Shown piece after piece: positions 54,489 through 64,000 of a stretch of 64,000 bases of DNA (within the stretch, counting starts at the first letter, position 1; every line of letters starts with the position of its first letter). Under the pieces are notes generated by a model that saw only the letters and a list, made by a program, of their open reading frames with translations, was not told the DNA's origin and ran no database searches. Position numbers and translations under genes: made by a program. The DNA is from Streptomyces barkulensis (GTDB lineage Bacteria; Actinomycetota; Actinomycetes; Streptomycetales; Streptomycetaceae): contig NZ_PGSG01000053.1 of assembly GCF_002843305.1 (NCBI RefSeq), positions 1-64,000 on the forward strand. Reading direction: 5' to 3'.

Positions 54489-55622
54489 ATGGCGGACGAG
54501 GACACCACCACCGGTGGCGGGGAGAGCGGCGGGCAGGAACGCCGGAGCCCGCGCCCGCGGCGGCGCAGGGGGCTGTACGCGGCCGCGTGGGCCGCGGTCG
54601 GCGTCCTCGTGCTGGCCGGGGCCGGACTCGGGCTCGTCTACTCCAGGATCGACGGCAACATCGCCGGCATCGACATCGACTCCGTCCTGGGGCCGAACCG
54701 GCCCGCCGACGTCCCCGACGGCACCCTGGACATCCTCCTGCTCGGTTCCGACACCCGCGCCGGGGACAACTCCCGCTACGGCCGCGACGACGGCACCGCC
54801 CGCTCCGACACCGCGATGATCGTCCACGTCAACAAGGAGCACGACCGGGCGTCCGTCGTCTCCATCCCCCGCGACACCCTCGTCGAGCGGCCCGAGTGCG
54901 AGAAGACCGACGGCGGCACGGCGCCCGCCGCCCGGCGCACGATGTTCAACCGGGCGTACGAGATCGGCGGCCCGGCCTGCACCGTCAAGACGGTCGAGTC
55001 GATGACCGGAATCCGCATGGACCACTACGTGGAACTCGACTTCGACGGCTTCGAGAAGGTGGTCGACGAACTGGGCGGGGTGGAGATGACCGTCACCGAA
55101 CCGATCGAGGACGAGGACAGCCGGCTGGACCTGGAGCCGGGACGCCACACCCTGGACGGGGAGCAGGCCCTGGCCCTGGTCCGCACCCGCAAGGGCGTGG
55201 GCAACGGCAGCGACCTGGGCCGCATAAAGCTCCAGCAGGCCTTCGTCAAGGCCCTCGCCGACCGGGTGGGGGACGTCGGGGTGTTCTCCGACCCCAAGAA
55301 GACCTACGACCTCCTCGACGCCGTCACCTCCCATCTCACCACCGACGCGGCCCTGGCGTCGGTCTCCGACCTGGCCGGTCTGGCCGGTGTTGTGAAGGGC
55401 GTCGACCCGGACGACATCGAGATGGTCACCCTGCCGGTGCGCTACTCATCCGCCGACCCCAACCGGGTGGTGCCGATCGGGGTGCAGACGGAGCGGGTCT
55501 GGGACGCGCTCAAGACGGACCGGCCGATCCCCGACTCCGCCACCAAGGGGTCGGCGGCCCGGGAGGCCACGGAGGCCGAGAACGCCGTGGAGGCCGGGGA
55601 GGCCGGGGAGGCCGGGGAATAG
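54489..55622 (+). CDS. LCP (LytR-CpsA-Psr) family cell-wall glycopolymer transferase
   Basis: Membrane-anchored enzyme expected to attach teichoic-acid-like polymers to peptidoglycan; 377 residues. A basic cytoplasmic start (RRSPRPRRRRG) precedes one membrane helix (YAAAWAAVGVLVLAGAGLGLV). The LCP domain shows LLLGSDTRAGDNS, RSDTAMIVHVN, VVSIPRDTLV, and the C-terminal arginine region ALVRTRKGVGNGSDLGRIK. The tail is a short Glu/Ala/Gly repeat. ATG 54489 has AGGAA upstream. It lies between rho and rpmE; no polymer synthesis genes are adjacent except the sugar transferase at 59470. Confidence 0.92.
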   Translation: MADEDTTTGGGESGGQERRSPRPRRRRGLYAAAWAAVGVLVLAGAGLGLVYSRIDGNIAGIDIDSVLGPNRPADVPDGTLDILLLGSDTRAGDNSRYGRDDGTARSDTAMIVHVNKEHDRASVVSIPRDTLVERPECEKTDGGTAPAARRTMFNRAYEIGGPACTVKTVESMTGIRMDHYVELDFDGFEKVVDELGGVEMTVTEPIEDEDSRLDLEPGRHTLDGEQALALVRTRKGVGNGSDLGRIKLQQAFVKALADRVGDVGVFSDPKKTYDLLDAVTSHLTTDAALASVSDLAGLAGVVKGVDPDDIEMVTLPVRYSSADPNRVVPIGVQTERVWDALKTDRPIPDSATKGSAAREATEAENAVEAGEAGEAGE

Positions 55623-55641
55623 CATCCTCTGCCATCTGGTT

Positions 55642-55670
55642 TTGGGAGGTGCGGCCAGTAGTGGCAGACT
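55642..55670 (+). promoter_or_regulatory. rpmE promoter
   Basis: -35 TTGGGA (55642-55647) and -10 CAGACT (55665-55670) are separated by 17 bp. The predicted leader is about 100 nt. Confidence 0.5.
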
Positions 55671-55711
55671 GGTGCGTCGGTCCCGGTTCACGCGCAGGCA
55701 GCCATCCCCGT

Positions 55712-55728
55712 CGCCCGACCGTCGGGCG
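55712..55728 (+). other. Hairpin in the rpmE leader
   Basis: CGCCCGA-CCG-TCGGGCG, a perfect 7-bp stem with 3-nt loop about 50 nt before the start codon. Actinobacterial L31 leaders have been proposed to be autoregulatory; this may be such an element. Confidence 0.4.
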
Positions 55729-55775
55729 CGAGGAGCCGGTGCGACCCGGAACCCTCCCGATACCTAGGAGAGACC

Positions 55776-56003
55776 TTGAAGCGCGACATCCACCCGGAGT
55801 ACGTGGAGACCCAGGTCAGCTGCACCTGCGGAAACTCCTTCACCACCCGTAGCACCGTCACCGAGGGCGCCATCCGTGCCGACGTGTGCTCCGCGTGCCA
55901 CCCGTTCTACACGGGCAAGCAGAAGATCCTCGACACCGGTGGCCGTGTGGCCCGCTTCGAGGCCCGCTTCGGCAAGAACGCCGGGTCGAGGAACAAGAAG
56001 TAG
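55776..56003 (+). CDS. rpmE: 50S ribosomal protein L31 (zinc-binding form)
   Basis: A 75-residue ribosomal protein with the complete zinc site Cys16, Cys18, Cys38 and Cys41 (SCTCGNSF and DVCSACHPF), hence the C+ paralogue used when zinc is sufficient. TTG 55776 is the start, preceded by [17 protein letters not shown] is the family N-terminus, which settles the choice. It is followed 95 bp later by prfA. Confidence 0.97.
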   Translation: MKRDIHPEYVETQVSCTCGNSFTTRSTVTEGAIRADVCSACHPFYTGKQKILDTGGRVARFEARFGKNAGSRNKK

Positions 56004-56098
56004 CGACCCCGAACGCCGGTCCTCGGCCGTCCCCCAGGGAGGGCCGGACCGGCGTTTTGCCGTCCCGGCAGCCCTCTCCCCACACGAAGGACTCAACG

Positions 56099-57184
56099 AT
56101 GTTCGAGGCGGTCGAGGAACTGATCGGCGAGCACGCCGACCTCGAGAAGCGGCTCGCCGATCCCGCCGTCCACGCGGACCAGGCCAACGCCCGCAGACTG
56201 GGCAAGCGCTACGCCGAGCTGACCCCGGTCGTGGGCGCCTACCACGAGTGGAAGCGCACCGGTGACGACATCGCCACCGCCCGCGAGCTGGCCGCCGACG
56301 ACCCGGAGTTCGCCGCCGAGGTCAAGGAGCTGGAGGCCCGGCGCGAGGAGCTCACCGAACGGCTGCGGCTGCTGCTCGTCCCGCGCGACCCCAGCGACGA
56401 CAAGGACGTCATCCTGGAGATCAAGGCGGGCGAGGGCGGCGAGGAGTCCGCGCTGTTCGCCGGCGACCTGCTGCGCATGTACCTGCGCTACGCCGAGCGG
56501 CAGGGCTGGAAGACCGAGGTCATCGAGGCCAACGAGTCCGACCTCGGCGGCTACAAGGACGTCCAGGTCGCGGTGAAGGCCCGCCAGTCCTCCGGCGGGA
56601 ATCCCGCCGAGCCCGGCCAGGGCGTGTGGGCCCGGCTGAAGTACGAGGGCGGCGTCCACCGCGTCCAGCGGGTGCCCGCCACCGAGTCCCAGGGCCGCAT
56701 CCACACCTCCGCCGCAGGCGTCCTCGTCCTGCCCGAGGCCGAGGACGTCGACGTCGAGATCAATCCGAACGACCTGCGCATCGACGTCTACCGCTCCTCC
56801 GGCCCCGGCGGCCAGTCCGTGAACACCACCGACTCGGCCGTCCGCATCACCCACGGGCCCACCGGCATCGTCGTCTCCTGCCAGAACGAGAAGAGCCAGC
56901 TGCAGAACAAGGAGCAGGCGCTGCGCATCCTGCGCGCCCGCCTGCTGGCGGCGGCCCAGGAGGAGGCGGAGAGGGAGGCCTCCGACGCGCGCCGCAGCCA
57001 GGTGCGTACGGTGGACCGGTCGGAGCGGGTGCGCACCTACAACTTCCCGGAGAACCGGATCTCGGACCACCGGGTGGGCTTCAAGGCGTACAACCTGGAC
57101 CAGGTGCTGGACGGCGACCTGGACGCGGTGGTCCAGGCGTGCGTGGACGCCGACTCCGCGGCCAAGCTGGCCGCGGCTCAGTAA
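56099..57184 (+). CDS. prfA: Peptide chain release factor 1
   Basis: Recognises UAA and UAG stop codons and triggers peptide release; 361 residues. The anticodon-like tripeptide PAT (193-195, in [10 protein letters not shown]) and the catalytic GGQ (237-239, in SGPGGQSVN) are present. The GGQ glutamine is the methylation target of PrmC, whose gene follows 52 bp downstream. Standard length and start. Confidence 0.98.
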   Translation: MFEAVEELIGEHADLEKRLADPAVHADQANARRLGKRYAELTPVVGAYHEWKRTGDDIATARELAADDPEFAAEVKELEARREELTERLRLLLVPRDPSDDKDVILEIKAGEGGEESALFAGDLLRMYLRYAERQGWKTEVIEANESDLGGYKDVQVAVKARQSSGGNPAEPGQGVWARLKYEGGVHRVQRVPATESQGRIHTSAAGVLVLPEAEDVDVEINPNDLRIDVYRSSGPGGQSVNTTDSAVRITHGPTGIVVSCQNEKSQLQNKEQALRILRARLLAAAQEEAEREASDARRSQVRTVDRSERVRTYNFPENRISDHRVGFKAYNLDQVLDGDLDAVVQACVDADSAAKLAAAQ

Positions 57185-57236
57185 CCGTGCGGCGCCCCGG
57201 GGCGGGGCACGCGGGGACGGGTGGAGGACGAGGAAC

Positions 57237-58082
57237 GTGAACGTACTGCTCGCCGAGGTGGCCCAGGCCACCCAGCGGCTCGCCGACGCCGGAGTGCCCT
57301 CCCCGCGCTTCGACGCGGAGGAGCTGGCGGCGTACGTGCACGGCGTAAAGCGGGGGGAGCTGCACCGCGTCGCCGACGCCGACTTCGACGCCCGCTACTG
57401 GGAGGCCGTCGCCCGCCGCGAGGCCCGCGAACCGCTCCAGCACATCACGGGGCGGGCCTTCTTCCGCTACCTGGAACTCCGGGTGGGCCCGGGGGTGTTC
57501 GTGCCGCGCCCCGAGACCGAGTCCGTGGTCGGCTGGGCGATAGACGCGGTGCGCGCCATGGACGTCGCCGAGCCTTTGATCGTCGACCTGTGCACCGGCT
57601 CCGGAGCCATCGCGCTCGCGCTCGCCCAGGAGGTGCCGCGCTCGCGCGTGCACGCCGTGGAGCTGGACGAGGGGGCGCTGGAGTGGGCCCGCAGGAACAC
57701 CGAGGGCTCCCGCGTCACCCTGCACCACGGCGACGCGACGACCGCCCTGCCCGAGCTGGACGGCCAGGTCGACCTCGTCATCTCCAACCCGCCCTACATC
57801 CCGCTCACCGAATGGGAGTACGTCGCCCCCGAGGCACGTGACCACGACCCGCAGATGGCGTTGTTCTCCGGCGAGGACGGACTGGACGTCATCCGCGGCA
57901 TCGAACGCACCGCGCACCGCCTGCTGCGCCCCGGCGGCCTGGTCGTCATCGAGCACGCCGACACCCAGGGCGGCCAGGTCCCCTGGATCTTCACCGAGGA
58001 CCGCGGCTGGGCGGATGCCGCGGACCACCCCGACCTCAACAACCGGCCCCGTTTTGCCACAGCCCGCAGGGAGGTGCCGTAA
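57237..58082 (+). CDS. prmC: Peptide chain release factor N5-glutamine methyltransferase
   Basis: Methylates the GGQ glutamine of release factors; 281 residues. SAM motif I is [14 protein letters not shown] (117-130) and the substrate-binding NPPY lies at 184-187. A helical N-terminal domain ([26 protein letters not shown]) recognises the factor. GTG 57237 is preceded by GAGGA. It abuts the next gene with no gap, forming prfA-prmC-tsaC-type operon with the neighbours. Confidence 0.97.
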   Translation: MNVLLAEVAQATQRLADAGVPSPRFDAEELAAYVHGVKRGELHRVADADFDARYWEAVARREAREPLQHITGRAFFRYLELRVGPGVFVPRPETESVVGWAIDAVRAMDVAEPLIVDLCTGSGAIALALAQEVPRSRVHAVELDEGALEWARRNTEGSRVTLHHGDATTALPELDGQVDLVISNPPYIPLTEWEYVAPEARDHDPQMALFSGEDGLDVIRGIERTAHRLLRPGGLVVIEHADTQGGQVPWIFTEDRGWADAADHPDLNNRPRFATARREVP

Positions 58083-58730
58083 ATGGCACGGCGTTACGAC
58101 TGCTCCGACGCGACCGACCGCGCGACCGGCCTGCGCGAGGCCGCCTCGGCGGTCCGCCGAGGCGAACTCGTCGTGCTGCCCACGGACACGGTCTACGGCA
58201 TCGGCGCCGACGCCTTCACCCCGGAGGCCGTCGGCGACCTGCTGGAGGCCAAGGGGCGCGGGCGCGGCATGCCCTCGCCCGTCCTGATCGGCTCCCCGAA
58301 CACCCTGCACGGCCTGGTCACCGACTTCTCCGAGCAGGCGTGGGAGCTGGTGGACGCCTTCTGGCCCGGCGCGCTCACCCTCGTCGCCCGCCACCAGCCG
58401 TCGCTGACCTGGGACCTGGGCGAGACCGGCGGCACGGTCGCCGTCCGCATGCCGCTGCACCCGGTGGCGATCGAGCTGCTGACCGAGACCGGCCCGATGG
58501 CGGTGTCGTCGGCCAACCTCACCGGCCACCCCGCCCCGCAGACCTGCGACGCCGCCCAGGAGATGCTGGGCGACTCCGTCGCCGTCTACCTCGACGGCGG
58601 CCCCACCCCCGACTCCGTGCCCTCCTCGATCGTCGACGTCACGGCCCCGGTGCCCAGGCTGCTGCGTGCGGGCGCGATCAGCGCGGAGGAGCTGCGCAAG
58701 GTCGTACCCGGCCTCGAGGCCGCCAGTTGA
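58083..58730 (+). CDS. L-threonylcarbamoyladenylate synthase (Sua5/YwlC/TsaC)
   Basis: Makes threonylcarbamoyl-AMP from threonine, bicarbonate and ATP for the t6A37 modification of ANN-decoding tRNAs; 215 residues. The YrdC fold is shown by ELVVLPTDTVYGIGADAF, then EAKGRGRGMPSPVLIG, FWPGALTLV and TGPMAVSSANLTGHPA. The start directly follows the prmC stop. The stop overlaps the TTG start of the next gene (TTGA). Confidence 0.95.
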   Translation: MARRYDCSDATDRATGLREAASAVRRGELVVLPTDTVYGIGADAFTPEAVGDLLEAKGRGRGMPSPVLIGSPNTLHGLVTDFSEQAWELVDAFWPGALTLVARHQPSLTWDLGETGGTVAVRMPLHPVAIELLTETGPMAVSSANLTGHPAPQTCDAAQEMLGDSVAVYLDGGPTPDSVPSSIVDVTAPVPRLLRAGAISAEELRKVVPGLEAAS

Positions 58731-59371
58731 CCCCGCCCGCCGGGGCGTCCGAGGAGCATGGCATACCGGTCTTCCGCATCCTCCACGTCTCCACCGGAAA
58801 CGTCTGCCGCTCACCCATCACCGAGCGGCTGACCAGGCATGCCCTGGTGGCCAGACTCGGCGACGAGCGGGCCGGCGGGCTGGTGGTGGAGAGCGCGGGG
58901 ACATGGGGGCACGAGGGCGCGCCGATGGAGGAGCACGCGGCGGAGGTCCTGCTGGAGTACGGCGCGGACCCGTCCGGCTTCCTCGGCCGCGAACTGCTGG
59001 ACGAGCACGTCATCAGAGCCGATCTGGTGCTGACCGCCACCCGCGACCACCGGGCGCAGGTGATCTCCATGGGGCACTCGGCGGGGCTGCGGACCTTCAC
59101 GCTCAAGGAGTTCACCCGTCTGGTGCGGGCCATCGACCCGGCCACCCTGCCCGGCCCGGACGCCGACGGCGGGGTGGTCGGGCGCGCCCGGGCCCTGGTG
59201 CGGGCCGCCGCGGCGCTGCGCGGCTGGCTGCTGGCGCCCAGTGCGGAGGCCGACGAGGTCTACGATCCCTACGGCGCCCCCATCACCTACTTCCGCAGTG
59301 TCGGCGAGGAGATCAACGCGGCGCTGGATCCGGTGGTCACGGCCCTGACGGGTGTCCCGGCGCGGACGTGA
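58727..59371 (+). CDS. Low-molecular-weight protein-tyrosine phosphatase homologue, Cys-to-Ser
   Basis: A 214-residue protein with the LMW-PTP fold (VESAGTWGHEGAPM, DLVLTATRDHRAQV, VYDPYGAPI). The P-loop, normally VCxGNxCRSP, reads HVSTGNVCRSP: the nucleophilic cysteine is Ser22 (codon 58790-58792), while Arg28 and the second Cys27 are kept. Classical phosphatase activity should therefore be lost; phosphotyrosine or phosphate binding, or a different nucleophile, remains possible. TTG 58727 overlaps the preceding stop. It lies between tRNA modification and cell-wall sugar transferase genes. I recall the same substitution in Streptomyces orthologues. Confidence 0.88.
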   Translation: MTPPAGASEEHGIPVFRILHVSTGNVCRSPITERLTRHALVARLGDERAGGLVVESAGTWGHEGAPMEEHAAEVLLEYGADPSGFLGRELLDEHVIRADLVLTATRDHRAQVISMGHSAGLRTFTLKEFTRLVRAIDPATLPGPDADGGVVGRARALVRAAAALRGWLLAPSAEADEVYDPYGAPITYFRSVGEEINAALDPVVTALTGVPART

Positions 59372-59469
59372 GACCGTGCCGGGCGCGCAACCGTCCGCAC
59401 CGGGCCGTTGTCTAAGGTGTGGTGTCCCGGGCGTGAGCCCGGGGAGCCCGCGAGAATTCTGGGGAATCC

Positions 59470-60822
59470 GTGCGTGAATACCTGCTGACGCTGTGCGTCA
59501 CGGCCGCGGTCACCTACCTCCTCACCGGCCCGGTGAGGAAGTTCGCGATCGTGGCGGGCGCGATGCCCGAGATCCGGGCCCGCGACGTGCACCGCGAACC
59601 GACGCCCCGGCTCGGCGGCATCGCCATGTTCGGCGGGCTGTGCGCGGGTCTGCTGGCGGCCTCCCAGCTCACCAACGTAGGCGACGTCTTCCGGCTCTCC
59701 GACGAGCCCCGCGCCCTGCTGGCCGGCGCCGGCCTGATCTGGCTGCTGGGGGTCCTGGACGACAAGTGGGGCGTGGACGCGCTGATCAAGCTCGGCGGCC
59801 AGATGATCGCCGCGGGCGTGATGGTCTGGCAGGGCCTGACGATCCTGTGGCTGCCGGTGCCGGGCGTGGGCAACGTCGCGCTGACCCCGCTGCAGGGCAC
59901 GCTGCTGACGGTGGCGGTGGTCGTCGTCACCATCAACGCGGTCAACTTCGTCGACGGTCTGGACGGCCTGGCCTCGGGCATGGTCGGCATCGCGGCCGCG
60001 GCGTTCTTCATGTACGCCTACCGGATCTGGTACGGCTACGGCATCGAGGCCGCCGCCCCCGCGACGCTCTTCGCCGCCGTCCTGATGGGCATGTGCCTGG
60101 GCTTCCTGCCGCACAACATGCACCCCGCGCGGATCTTCATGGGCGACTCCGGGTCGATGCTCATCGGCCTGGTGCTGGCCGCCGGGGCGGTCTCCATCAC
60201 CGGCCAGGTCGACCCGGACGTCATCACCGACACCACCGGCTCGGTCAAGACCACGGTCCAGACGATGGTGCCGGTCTACATGCCGGTTCTGCTGCCGCTG
60301 ACGATCATCGCGGTGCCCATCGCCGACCTGGTGCTGGCGGTGGTGCGGCGCACCTGGCGGGGCCAGTCGCCGTTCGCCGCCGACCGCGGCCATCTGCACC
60401 ACCGGCTGCTGGAGATCGGCCACTCCCACAGCCGCGCGGTGCTGATCATGTACTTCTGGTCGGCGCTGATCGCCTTCGGCGCGGTGGCCTTCTCGGTGCG
60501 CTCCTCCAGCCTGGTCATCGTGCTCGCGATCGTGCTGCTGAGCGCGGTGGGGCTGGTGATCCTGCTGTTGCCGAGGTTCACCCCGAGGGTGCCGGGCTGG
60601 GCGCAGCGGCTCGTGCCGCCGCGCTACCGCGCCCGGCGCGGTCCGGCCGAGCGGCCCGGGGAGGAAACGGCGCGGCGGCCCCCGGCGGAGGCGGACGGCG
60701 TGGACGAGGGGGCCGCGCGGACCGGCCCGGGGGCCGGGCGGCGTCCCGCGGGGGCGACGGCGCTCGGCGAGTACGATCGTGCGGTGCGCGGCGGCCGTCC
60801 CAGGGTGGACAACCGCTCCTAG
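59470..60822 (+). CDS. Undecaprenyl-phosphate sugar-1-phosphate transferase (WecA/TagO/MraY family)
   Basis: Polytopic membrane enzyme that starts synthesis of a cell-wall glycopolymer on undecaprenyl phosphate; 450 residues with about ten membrane segments. Family motifs: PTPRLGGIAMF, the magnesium aspartates LLGVLDDKWG, NAVNFVDGLDGLASG, FMGDSGSMLIG, and the cytoplasmic RGHLHHRLLEIGHS. A roughly 80-residue Arg/Ala/Gly-rich tail is extra. Substrate is probably N-acetylglucosamine or a related UDP-sugar. GTG 59470; a TAAGGT hexamer at 59413-59418 may be its -10. Confidence 0.93.
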   Translation: MREYLLTLCVTAAVTYLLTGPVRKFAIVAGAMPEIRARDVHREPTPRLGGIAMFGGLCAGLLAASQLTNVGDVFRLSDEPRALLAGAGLIWLLGVLDDKWGVDALIKLGGQMIAAGVMVWQGLTILWLPVPGVGNVALTPLQGTLLTVAVVVVTINAVNFVDGLDGLASGMVGIAAAAFFMYAYRIWYGYGIEAAAPATLFAAVLMGMCLGFLPHNMHPARIFMGDSGSMLIGLVLAAGAVSITGQVDPDVITDTTGSVKTTVQTMVPVYMPVLLPLTIIAVPIADLVLAVVRRTWRGQSPFAADRGHLHHRLLEIGHSHSRAVLIMYFWSALIAFGAVAFSVRSSSLVIVLAIVLLSAVGLVILLLPRFTPRVPGWAQRLVPPRYRARRGPAERPGEETARRPPAEADGVDEGAARTGPGAGRRPAGATALGEYDRAVRGGRPRVDNRS

Positions 60823-61056
60823 CAGTCCCGCCGCCGTTCGTCACCGCGGAGTACCGCCGGCTGACCCGCTCGTGTGACAGTCCGCACACGAACTAGGTAA
60901 AGACCTCATCAAATAGTTTGTGATACCGTTCACGAGTCCGGTGAGAAGGCCGGTGGCCTCCAGTGCCCCCGATCAGCGAGTCCGTTCCGCCGGACGACCA
61001 CAGCTTTCGAAGGTCACGCACCGCCCCCCGTAGACCACCCTGCTGGAGCAGCGTTT
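60823..61056 (+). promoter_or_regulatory. Promoter region of the ATP synthase operon
   Basis: A distinctly AT-rich island (about 60893-60935, GGTAAAGACC through TTTGTGATACCG) precedes atpI by about 120 bp and is the likely operon promoter. I could not settle -35 and -10 hexamers. Confidence 0.5.
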
Positions 61057-61500
61057 ATGCAGTCGAACGACGCCCGGATCCTTCGTGGCGCCGCGATTCC
61101 CTCAGCCGGTGCCGGCCTGGTCGGCGTGATCGTCGGCGCGGTCGTCTCGGGAGGCGAGGGCGCCCTGGGAGCAGGCCTGGGCACCGCGGTGGTCCTCGCG
61201 TTCTTCAGCGTGGGCCTCCATGTGCTCGGCCGGATCGGACGGCAGTGGCCCGAACTCCTCCTCGGTGCGGGATTCCTGGTCTACACGACCCAGGTGATCG
61301 CCATGTTCGTGGTGATGAGGCTCCTGCGGGACGCCACCTTCATGGACGGCCGCGTGTTCGGTTTCACGGTGCTGGCCTGTCTCCTGGTGTGGCTCGCCGC
61401 CCAGGCGTGGACACAGACCCGGCTCAAGACCCCGTACGTGGAGCCCTCCGGGACCGGCAAGGCCTCCCCGGGCTCCCCCACCGCGGAATCCCGCGCGTGA
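61057..61500 (+). CDS. AtpI-like membrane protein of the ATP synthase operon
   Basis: A 147-residue protein with four membrane helices (SAGAGLVGVIVGAVVSGGEG, AGLGTAVVLAFFSVGLHVL, ELLLGAGFLVYTTQVIAMF, VFGFTVLACLLVWLAAQAW) and a short polar tail. Position and topology match AtpI, implicated in c-ring assembly or magnesium supply; sequence similarity to AtpI is too low by eye to give a symbol. ATG 61057. Confidence 0.82.
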   Translation: MQSNDARILRGAAIPSAGAGLVGVIVGAVVSGGEGALGAGLGTAVVLAFFSVGLHVLGRIGRQWPELLLGAGFLVYTTQVIAMFVVMRLLRDATFMDGRVFGFTVLACLLVWLAAQAWTQTRLKTPYVEPSGTGKASPGSPTAESRA

Positions 61501-61768
61501 TCGCGAACAGAGCGAAGGCTCGGGGCAGGGGCGGTGGTAAGCCGCACCCGCCGGGCTGCTATCGTCCGACGCCGAGAGGGCCGCGAGCCTTGGCGAAGGC
61601 GCTGTGCGGGACAGCGCCGGACGCTCCTCGCCTCTTCACGGGGCCGTCCTGTCGCATAGCCGGCCGGTCCCTTCCCGCCCACCCCCAGTCCAGTGCCGCC
61701 CCGTGGCCCAGCGCCATGCCGACACCCCGAGGTAGCCGTATCCATGCGTCCGACCGAAGGAGCTCGCG
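61501..61768 (+). promoter_or_regulatory. Gap between atpI-like gene and atpB with possible internal promoter
   Basis: 268 bp, long for an operon gap. TGC-TATCGT (61557-61565) fits an extended -10. No reading frame or terminator-type hairpin stands out. Confidence 0.4.
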
Positions 61769-62909
<1,141 letters not shown>

Positions 62910-62943
62910 CGAAGCCGCAAACGGAACCGACGAAAGGTCCACC

Positions 62944-63498
62944 ATGATGAACCTGGCAGCTTCGGAAGCGCAGTCCCCGCTGCTTCCGGTCTGGCCCGAG
63001 GTCGTCATCGGCCTGATCGCCTTCGGCATCGTCTTCTTCGTGTTCGCCAAGAAGCTCCTCCCGGCCATCAACAAGGCCCTGGACGAGCGCCGCGAGGCGA
63101 TCGAGGGAGGCATCGAGAAGGCCGAAGCTGCTCAGGCCGAGGCGCAGCAGACGCTCGAGGAGTACCGAGTCCAGCTCGCCGAGGCTCGTCACGAGGCCGC
63201 GCGCCTGCGGCAGGAGGCGCAGGAGCAGGGCGCCGCGCTCATCGCCGAGATGCGCGAGGAAGGCCAGCGGCAGCGTGAGGAGATCATCGCCGCGGGCCAC
63301 GCCCAGATCGAGGCCGACCGTCGGCAGGCCGCGCAGTCGCTGCGCCAGGACGTGGGCAAGCTCGCCACCGACCTGGCCGGCAAGCTGGTCGGCGAGTCCC
63401 TGGAGGACGTCGCCCGGCAGAGCCGCACGATCGACCGCTTCCTCGACGAGCTCGAGGGGAAGGCGGCCTCCGCCGAGTCCTCTGGAGCCGCCCGATGA
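62944..63498 (+). CDS. atpF: ATP synthase F0 subunit b
   Basis: Peripheral stalk subunit; 184 residues. One N-terminal membrane helix (EVVIGLIAFGIVFFVFAKKLL) and a long Glu/Ala/Gln/Arg coiled coil. ATG 62944 and 62947 are adjacent. The stop overlaps the atpH start (ATGA). Confidence 0.97.
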   Translation: MMNLAASEAQSPLLPVWPEVVIGLIAFGIVFFVFAKKLLPAINKALDERREAIEGGIEKAEAAQAEAQQTLEEYRVQLAEARHEAARLRQEAQEQGAALIAEMREEGQRQREEIIAAGHAQIEADRRQAAQSLRQDVGKLATDLAGKLVGESLEDVARQSRTIDRFLDELEGKAASAESSGAAR

Positions 63499-64000
63499 AC
63501 GGAGCGAGTCGCGAGGCACTGGCCGCCGCCCGCGAGCGACTGGACGCGCTGACGGACTCCACGTCCGCCGACGCGGCCCGGCTCGCCGAGGAACTGGCCG
63601 CGGTCACCGCGCTGCTCGACCGCGAGGTGTCGCTGCGCCGGGTCCTGACCGACCCGGCGCAGCCCGGCGAGGCCAAGGCCGAGCTGGTCGGACGCCTGCT
63701 GGGCGGCCAGGTCGGCGGCGAGGCCGTCGATCTGGTCTCCGGCATGGTCCGCTCCCGCTGGTCGCGCTCGCGCGACCTGGCGGACGCGGTCGAGCAGCTC
63801 GCCGACGTCGCCGACCTCACCGCGGCCGAGCGCGACGGCACGCTGGACGACGTGGAGGACGAACTGTTCCGGTTCTCCCGGACGGTGGCCTCCTCCCCGG
63901 AGCTGCGTGCGGCTCTCGGCGGCAAGATCACCGACGACGCCCTGAAGGCGGCCAAGACCGAGCTGCTGCGGCGGCTGCTGGGGGGACGGGCCAAGCCCGC
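63495..64000 (+). CDS. atpH: ATP synthase F1 subunit delta (partial, cut by window end)
   Basis: First 168 codons of the OSCP/delta subunit that joins the peripheral stalk to F1: MNGASREALAAARERLDALT, then LLDREVSLRRVLTDPAQPGEAK, typical of the family. The gene continues past position 64000. The start is coupled to atpF by a four-base overlap. Confidence 0.96.
   Translation, partial: MNGASREALAAARERLDALTDSTSADAARLAEELAAVTALLDREVSLRRVLTDPAQPGEAKAELVGRLLGGQVGGEAVDLVSGMVRSRWSRSRDLADAVEQLADVADLTAAERDGTLDDVEDELFRFSRTVASSPELRAALGGKITDDALKAAKTELLRRLLGGRAKP

Overview
The window is a piece of Streptomyces chromosome. It is very GC rich with strong third-position GC bias, uses many GTG and some TTG starts, and carries marker loci of the genus: nickel superoxide dismutase with its own maturation protease (sodN/sodX), a fused oxoglutarate decarboxylase/dehydrogenase (kgd type), a four-gene conservon (cvnABCD) and the ArgS-like protein NrtL. 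From memory the gene order follows the S. coelicolor SCO525x-SCO537x core region, with interruptions; no database was consulted. I saw no CRISPR array, rRNA or insertion sequence.

Layout. 1-328 shows no gene. 329-2760: sodN and divergent sodX, a CGNR zinc-finger regulator and a methyltransferase. 2875-8579: malic enzyme, a polar amino acid ABC transporter operon (lipoprotein, permease, ATPase) and a zinc-free quinone-oxidoreductase-like gene. 8645-17800 (minus strand): a PadR regulator/DUF4097 pair, a DUF6104 small protein, the 1,257-residue kgd, a two-component system and a spermidine-synthase-like protein. 17959-27566: Lon protease behind a HspR-type (HAIR-like) operator, a PP2C-like phosphatase, then the conservon followed by a StyA-like monooxygenase. 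27598-39668 is accessory and secretory: TetR/AurF-like oxygenase, DUF3291, SH3 protein, a lytic polysaccharide monooxygenase behind a perfect CebR box, NUDIX, a divergent M23-peptidase/serine-hydrolase pair sharing one C-terminal module, an ArsR-like regulator and a DUF234 ATPase with an unusually AT-rich promoter.

39835-44959 is the least ordinary segment. About 5 kb is bracketed by two 106-bp direct repeats (102 identical by eye); the right copy contains the 3' part of an intact tRNA-Arg(CCG) gene and the left one is a 44-nt tRNA remnant. This is what integration into the 3' end of a tRNA gene leaves, but no recombinase is recognisable inside. The segment holds an aminoglycoside-phosphotransferase-fold gene, an HTH/TPR regulator and a divergent, overlapping run of small genes of unknown function, with a long inverted repeat between regulator and operon.

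45134-64000 is core metabolism: receiver-only regulator, nrtL, lysA, hom, thrC, thrB, rho, an LCP-family cell-wall enzyme, rpmE, prfA, prmC, a Sua5-type tRNA-modification gene, a low-molecular-weight phosphatase homologue in which the catalytic cysteine is serine, an undecaprenyl-phosphate sugar transferase, and the start of the ATP synthase operon (atpI-like, atpB, atpE, atpF, atpH cut by the window end). Lysine/threonine synthesis, translation termination (rho, prfA, prmC) and energy coupling are thus clustered, and strong hairpin terminators separate many of the units.
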